Assembly (NCBI GenBank): GCA_027062035.1
Contig: JAMOUL010000294.1
Location: 1 to 26,922 of the forward strand
Reading direction: 5' to 3'
Length of the DNA: 26,922 nt
Source: Candidatus Aminicenantota bacterium
Lineage (GTDB): Bacteria > Acidobacteriota > Aminicenantia > S016-38
In this document: positions 22,785-26,922 of the stretch, piece after piece
How positions within the stretch are numbered: the first letter of the stretch is position 1
Layout of the letters: each line of letters starts with the position of its first letter
Made by a program: the position numbers and the translations under genes
Notes under the pieces: generated by a model
Database searches by the model: none
Seen by the model: the letters and a program-made list of their open reading frames with translations, nothing else
Told to the model about the DNA's origin: nothing

Positions 22785-23663
22785 TTTTCCCGTTTTCTCT
22801 GTTAATCCGTGCCAGACAGCAAGGAAGTTCGCCTTGAGCTTAAGGAAGAGATCCCTTCCTGACAGCAAAATAAAGGGGGTTTCAAGGAGGGCTTTTGCCA
22901 TAAAATACAGGGTATAGAGGTAAAACTTCGGTTTTTTCCATTTTTTAAGAATAATAAGAAGATTTCTCCTTGCGTAATAGTGATTGGCGATGAAGGTCCA
23001 TGTTGTTCTGGATTTTTTTAATGCCGCCTTATGAATAATTTTGCTTTCTGTTGAGAGGATTATTTTTCCCTTTTTTCTTAATCTAAGGCAGTATTCAAGA
23101 TCATCAAATTTTATGAAGAAATCCCTGCGGGGCAGGCCTACCTCATGGAGAACCTCTGCTTTTAAAAGAAGGCCTACAAAGGAGCTGTGATCTATGGGCA
23201 GGCATTTTTTCTTTATGTCTTCAGGGGCGAGAGGCTTTACCAGACCCTTATTAAAAAGGGAAAAATCGAAGAAGCCCCTGTGATAATTAAAGGGAGAATC
23301 ATTTTCTATTTTTAAAGATGTAAGGGCTACAGCTTCTGGATTCTGGCACCTGAGGAGTTTTTCCAGCGCATCCCTTTCAGGTTCTGCGTCATCATCCATT
23401 ATCCAGATCCAGTCATAATTGAGGGAAAGTGCCCTTTCCATTCCAGTGTAAAATCCTCCAGCGCCTCCCAGATTTTCCCTGAGCAATAGAGGTTCTATGG
23501 ATGGTTCATTGAGGGATGACAGATATTCTCCTGTGCCATCTGTTGAAGCATTGTCCACAACAATGATCCTTTCGAGAGGAATGGTCTGAGAAAGAAGAGA
23601 CGAAAGGCACTCCTTAAGGAGTGCCTTTCTGTTATATGTTACAACAACAGCGCAGACTCTGAT
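22776..23663 (-). CDS. GT2-family glycosyltransferase (GlfT1/rhamnosyl type), non-standard start
   Basis: About 295 residues. The GT-A fold is complete only if translation begins upstream of the first ATG (23558): VCAVVVTYNR, RKALLKECLSSLL and IIVVDNASTDGTGEYL are encoded at 23657-23530. The upstream frame is closed by TAG inside fusA and contains no ATG, GTG or TTG. The candidates are ATC at 23663, 5 nt after GAGGAG, or CTG at 23678. Later come NLGGAGGFYTGM and the metal motif WIMDDDAEPE, which fit galactofuranosyl/rhamnosyl transferases, and hydrophobic helices near the C-terminus. It probably adds a sugar to a cell-surface glycan. It begins at the end of fusA and contains a 28-nt palindrome. 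Confidence 0.82.
   Translation of the reverse strand: MRVCAVVVTYNRKALLKECLSSLLSQTIPLERIIVVDNASTDGTGEYLSSLNEPSIEPLLLRENLGGAGGFYTGMERALSLNYDWIWIMDDDAEPERDALEKLLRCQNPEAVALTSLKIENDSPFNYHRGFFDFSLFNKGLVKPLAPEDIKKKCLPIDHSSFVGLLLKAEVLHEVGLPRRDFFIKFDDLEYCLRLRKKGKIILSTESKIIHKAALKKSRTTWTFIANHYYARRNLLIILKKWKKPKFYLYTLYFMAKALLETPFILLSGRDLFLKLKANFLAVWHGLTEKTGKLF
23602..23629. repeat. 28-nt perfect palindrome near the start of the GT2 gene
   Basis: Arms GAAAGGCACTCCTT (23602-23615) and its exact reverse complement AAGGAGTGCCTTTC (23616-23629) meet with no spacer. As RNA it could form a stem of up to about 12 bp with a four-base loop, followed on the coding (minus) strand by a pyrimidine-rich stretch (GTCTCTTCTTTCTC). 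It could be an attenuator or terminator after fusA, or a protein-binding site. Confidence 0.75.
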
Positions 23664-23664
23664 T

Positions 23665-25737
23665 TTACTCCTCTTCAGGAGAGATTCTTCCTTCCTCTAT
23701 TGCCTGCTGGATTATCTTTTCCTGAATCTGTGCAGGCACTTCATCGTAATGGGAAAATTCCATCCTGTAAGTTCCTCTTCCGCCGGTTATGGATGTGAGG
23801 TCCGGCTCAAATGTGAGCATTTCAGCCATGGGTACGTAGGCCTTTACTATGGCCTTTTTGCCCTTTGTCTCCATTCCGAGGATTCTTCCCCTTCTTCCGT
23901 TGAGGTTTCCCATTACATCTCCCATGAATTCTTCAGGTACAATAACTTCTACCTTCATTATTGGCTCAAGGATGGTGGGTTTTGCCATTTTTACGCCCTT
24001 CTTGAAGGCCATTGATGCTGCTATCTGGAAGGCAAGATCAGAGGAGTCCACAGGGTGATAGGAACCATCGTAAAGAATTACCCTGAAGTCCACGGTGGGA
24101 TATCCAGCAAGCACTCCCTTTTTCCTCGCTTCCTGGATTCCCTTTTCAACTGCTGGTATGAAGTTTTTAGGAATGGCTCCACCAAATATCTGATCAACGA
24201 ATTCAAAATCTGCTCCCCTTGGAAGAGGCTCGAGTTTTATCTTCACATCTCCGTACTGACCCCTTCCACCCGTTTGTTTTTTGTATTTACCCTGAACATC
24301 TGCCTTCCCTTTGATGGTTTCCCTGTAAGGAATTTTCGGAGTTTTTAAAAGTACTTCCACCCCATATTCCTTTTTCAGCTTGGAAATCAGAACTTCCACG
24401 TGGAGCTGTCCATTTCCAGAGAGGATGAGTTCCTTGGTTTCCGTATCCCTTTCGGCCCTAAAGCTTGGGTCCTGATCGTTGAGTTTGTGGAGTGCTGTTG
24501 AAATCTTATCCTCGTCCTTCTTGGTTTTGGGTTCTATTGCGAAGGATATTGTTGGTTCGTACGGTGGGGTAAATGGGAATTTCACCACTCTATCCTTCGA
24601 ACAGAGGGTATCTCCTGTAAGGGTCTGCTTTAATTTAGCAGTAGCGACGATTTCTCCTGCTACTGCTTCTTCAGCAGAGACCTGTTCTTTACCCATCAAA
24701 TAGAAGATATTGGAAATTTTTTCTTCAACTCCCTTTGTGGCGTTGAATACTGTTGAATCAGGTGTTAACCTGCCGGAGAAAACCCTTATTATGTTTATTC
24801 TTCCGGCGAATGGGTCTGATATTGTTTTAAAAACAAGGGCAGCCAGAGGTTCCTCAGGATCAGGGTTTACCTCCCCTTCCTCTGTTTTAACAGGTCCCCT
24901 GTCCTTGGGAGAAGGTAAATATTCCACAATGGAATTCAGGACGTTTCCTGTTCCAATATTGGCCGTCGCTGAAAGACAAACCACAGGATATATATCTCCT
25001 GCTATAACTGCTTTTTTGAGTCCACTGGAGAAGTCCTTATCGGTGAGGGCATCCTCAAGGTATTTTTCCATAAGTTCTTCGTCGGACTCTGCTACCATTT
25101 CTATAAGTTCGTTTCTGTACTTTTCATAGTCATCCTTCATGTCTTCGGGTATATCCGTCTCTTTGAACTTTCCGCTTTCATCTCCTTCATATATATAGGC
25201 TTTTCCCTTTACAAGGTCTATTACTCCCTTGAAGTCCTTTTCCTTTCCAATGGGAAGCTGAATTGGCACTGCTTCCCTTCCGAAACTTTCCTTTATGGAA
25301 TCAAGGGCAGAGAAAAAGTTCGTATTCTCTCTATCCAGCTTGTTTATGGCTATCATTCTTGAAAGGCCGAGTTTGTTCAATATTTCCCAGGCCCTTTCTG
25401 TTTGCACTTCAACCCCGGAGCCAGCGTCTACCATTACCACTGCTGCATCGGCAGCATGGAGGGCAGCTTCTGTTTCCCAGAAGAAGTTGGAGAATCCTGG
25501 AGTATCTATGAGATTTACCCTTATATCGTTCCAGTCGGTAAATGCCACAGCGGTGGAGATGGTTATCTTTCTTTCCACCTCCTCCGGGTCAAAATCTGTG
25601 ATGGTATTGCCCTGGTCCACCTTTAATAATCTGCTGGTTTTTCCTGTTATAAAAAGTATGGCAGAAATAAGTGATGTTTTTCCTGTATGGCCATGTCCTA
25701 CAAAGGCCACATTTCTGATCTTTTCTGGGTTCCTCAT
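23665..25737 (-). CDS. Elongation factor G-like GTPase (EF-G-2 type)
   Basis: The protein has 690 residues, the full EF-G length: G domain (1 to about 280), domain II, then domains III-V. The GTPase motifs are GHGHTGKT (14-21), DTPGF (78-82), NKLD (132-135) and LSATAN. Domain IV shows GGRGQYGDV and domain V the C-terminal HYDEVP. The P-loop differs from the AHIDAGKT of the main EF-G, and resembles the second EF-G-like group found in many bacteria, whose role in translocation or recycling is unsettled. A main EF-G is therefore expected elsewhere. A strong ribosome site (AAGGAGGA) precedes ATG, 9 bp after apt. The following GT2 gene begins at its stop. Confidence 0.88.
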   Translation of the reverse strand: MRNPEKIRNVAFVGHGHTGKTSLISAILFITGKTSRLLKVDQGNTITDFDPEEVERKITISTAVAFTDWNDIRVNLIDTPGFSNFFWETEAALHAADAAVVMVDAGSGVEVQTERAWEILNKLGLSRMIAINKLDRENTNFFSALDSIKESFGREAVPIQLPIGKEKDFKGVIDLVKGKAYIYEGDESGKFKETDIPEDMKDDYEKYRNELIEMVAESDEELMEKYLEDALTDKDFSSGLKKAVIAGDIYPVVCLSATANIGTGNVLNSIVEYLPSPKDRGPVKTEEGEVNPDPEEPLAALVFKTISDPFAGRINIIRVFSGRLTPDSTVFNATKGVEEKISNIFYLMGKEQVSAEEAVAGEIVATAKLKQTLTGDTLCSKDRVVKFPFTPPYEPTISFAIEPKTKKDEDKISTALHKLNDQDPSFRAERDTETKELILSGNGQLHVEVLISKLKKEYGVEVLLKTPKIPYRETIKGKADVQGKYKKQTGGRGQYGDVKIKLEPLPRGADFEFVDQIFGGAIPKNFIPAVEKGIQEARKKGVLAGYPTVDFRVILYDGSYHPVDSSDLAFQIAASMAFKKGVKMAKPTILEPIMKVEVIVPEEFMGDVMGNLNGRRGRILGMETKGKKAIVKAYVPMAEMLTFEPDLTSITGGRGTYRMEFSHYDEVPAQIQEKIIQQAIEEGRISPEEE

Positions 25738-25746
25738 TTTTCCTCC

Positions 25747-26259
25747 TTAGTATTTTATTATTGTTTCGACCCTGTATCCTTCGAGGACCTTCCTGCCATC
25801 CAGGAAGGTAAGTTCCACAAGGAAGGAGAATCCAGCTACCTCTCCTCCCATCTCTTCCACCAGTTCTGCCATAGCTCTGGCAGTGCCGCCGGTGGCTATG
25901 AGGTCGTCTACAATTAATATTCTATCACCGGATTCAATTGCGTCCCTGTGAACTTCGAGGATTTCTTCCCCATATTCGAGGGAATATGTCTTTTTTATTT
26001 TTTCCCATGGAAGCTTGCCCTTTTTGCGAGCTATTATAAGTCCACATCCAAGTTCATAGGCCATTGCCGCTCCAAAAATAAAACCCCTTGCTTCTATGGC
26101 GAGAATTTTGTTTATCTTTTCACCCCTGTAAGGGGAGATCATTTCCCTTACCGCTGTTTTAAATGCCTCTGCGTTGAGTAATAGAGGAGTAATGTCCTTA
26201 AAGATTATTCCCTTTTTGGGAAAATCCGGGACATCCCTTATGAATTTTTTAAGGTCCAT
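25747..26259 (-). CDS. apt: Adenine phosphoribosyltransferase
   Basis: It salvages adenine to AMP with PRPP in the cytosol. The protein has 170 residues, the usual length. The PRPP-binding signature is ILIVDDLIATGGTA (114-127), the early FKDITPLL (20-27) and AIEARGFIFGAA (54-65) are apt hallmarks, and the flexible loop is RKKGKLPWE (78-86). The AAGGAGGA ribosome site overlaps the end of the upstream TPR gene, whose stop is 1 nt before the ATG. It is co-transcribed with the EF-G-like gene, 9 bp downstream. Confidence 0.95.
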   Translation of the reverse strand: MDLKKFIRDVPDFPKKGIIFKDITPLLLNAEAFKTAVREMISPYRGEKINKILAIEARGFIFGAAMAYELGCGLIIARKKGKLPWEKIKKTYSLEYGEEILEVHRDAIESGDRILIVDDLIATGGTARAMAELVEEMGGEVAGFSFLVELTFLDGRKVLEGYRVETIIKY

Positions 26260-26260
26260 C

Positions 26261-26922
26261 TTATCCTCCTTTCAGTTTTTCTTTTATGTAGTTGAGAATC
26301 ATGATCTTTTCCTTCTTTTTAGGCTGATCGGGGAACCTTTTAAGGGATTTTTCCATAATATATGCGCTTAGTTTCGCATTGGAGAATTCGTACCAGGCAG
26401 ATTTGAACGCTTCTTCAAGGATCCTGTAATCCTCCACATTGTTTATAAGGTAATCCAGGGCAGCCATAGCCTCCCTTTTTTGCCTCTGCTTTAGTTTTAA
26501 TCTGAACATAAACAGAAAATTAAGGGGATCATCAGGCCTTTCCTGAATGAGGTTCGATAGAATTTCCTCACTCTTTTTGAAATCCCCCTTGATGTAGAGG
26601 AGAGAAGCTTCTGCATATTTGTTGCCTTTTCTGGCGAGCTCCTCGAGGTGCTTCAGTCTGGAAATGAGCTTTTTTATAGCCTTTATGGAGCCCTTTGAAC
26701 CCCTGTGTTTTCTGGCCCTTTCCAGAAGTTTTTCAGCCTCCTCATAATTTCCCTCAATAGCCTCCACCTTTGCCAGGGATATTAAAAGTTTTGGATTGTC
26801 TCTATTTTTCTTCAAAAGCTCTTCTACAATTTCCCTGGCTTTCTCAAGCTTTCCGTAGAAAACGTAATTATAAAATAAGGTGTCAAACGCATCCTCTGCA
26901 AAGGGGAAGGGATACTTTCTCA
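26261..26922 (-). CDS. TPR-repeat protein (5' end outside window)
   Basis: The frame is open to the right edge, giving at least 219 residues; no start can be set (the TTG at 26815 is internal, since repeat-like residues such as YGKLEKAREIVEEL precede it). Repeats of TPR type are visible, for example EGNYEEAEKLLERARK and KGDFKKSEEILSNLI. The C-terminal end is basic and lysine-rich (KKKEKIMILNYIKEKLKGG). No membrane segment is seen in the visible part. It is the first gene seen in the minus-strand cluster, followed by apt. The function cannot be named. Confidence 0.75.
   Translation of the reverse strand, partial: RKYPFPFAEDAFDTLFYNYVFYGKLEKAREIVEELLKKNRDNPKLLISLAKVEAIEGNYEEAEKLLERARKHRGSKGSIKAIKKLISRLKHLEELARKGNKYAEASLLYIKGDFKKSEEILSNLIQERPDDPLNFLFMFRLKLKQRQKREAMAALDYLINNVEDYRILEEAFKSAWYEFSNAKLSAYIMEKSLKRFPDQPKKKEKIMILNYIKEKLKGG

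Overview
This window looks like a piece of a bacterial chromosome: densely packed, moderate GC (AT-rich promoters, mixed codon use), with Arg encoded largely by AGA/AGG and proteins rich in Lys and Glu. That composition suggests an anaerobic and possibly thermophilic lineage. Diaminopimelate epimerase, glutamate racemase, a secreted amidase, PgsA and ssrA show a peptidoglycan-containing bacterium. The mix of Ino1, a divergent PEP carboxykinase, FHA proteins, an M16 peptidase pair and PGAGQ-type TPR membrane proteins would fit an uncultured deep-branching phylum (for example Aminicenantes-like), but the sequence alone does not fix the phylum. I see no mobile element, phage, CRISPR array, rRNA or ordinary tRNA.

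Layout. (1) 1-1082: two overlapping membrane-protein genes sharing a GAG(K/Q)xYAG motif. (2) 1160-4261: PEP carboxykinase (minus), a degenerate J-domain/TPR protein (plus) and a cNMP-binding/FHA protein (minus). (3) 4397-7091: a three-gene translationally coupled operon of Fe-type alcohol dehydrogenase, flavin-reductase-like protein and a polytopic membrane protein. (4) 7081-7427: tmRNA (ssrA), whose promoter and first 11 nt lie inside the end of the preceding gene. (5) 7460-12671: envelope cluster of AMIN/amidase_3, GerMN protein, MurI, HtrA, DapF and PgsA. (6) 12722-13810: inositol-phosphate synthase. (7) 13886-22784: a long head-to-tail run of zinc-ribbon/FHA protein, membrane AP-superfamily protein, Rsm22-like methyltransferase, DUF72, CCA-adding enzyme, a catalytic/non-catalytic M16 pair and a saccharopine/lysine-dehydrogenase-like protein. 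(8) 22776-26922, minus strand: TPR protein, Apt, EF-G-2-like GTPase and a GT2 glycosyltransferase.

How it works together. The main themes are envelope maintenance (MurI and DapF make peptidoglycan precursors, the amidase cuts it, HtrA handles quality control, PgsA makes phospholipid) and translation maintenance (ssrA, CCA-adding enzyme, Rsm22-like protein, EF-G-like GTPase). The tmRNA gene does not encode its 3' CCA, so it depends on a CCA-adding activity; a candidate gene for it is at 17658.

The least expected signals are regulatory. Several promoters can be read directly (TTGnnn-17 bp-TAnnnT, or extended TGnTA(A/T)AAT -10 boxes), and in four cases the -10 sits so close to the ATG that the mRNA would be leaderless. 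A 28-nt perfect palindrome lies in the first codons of the glycosyltransferase gene, which also lacks an ordinary start codon. No complete, clearly new multi-gene system stands out; the strongest leads are these expression signals and several enzymes with altered active-site residues.
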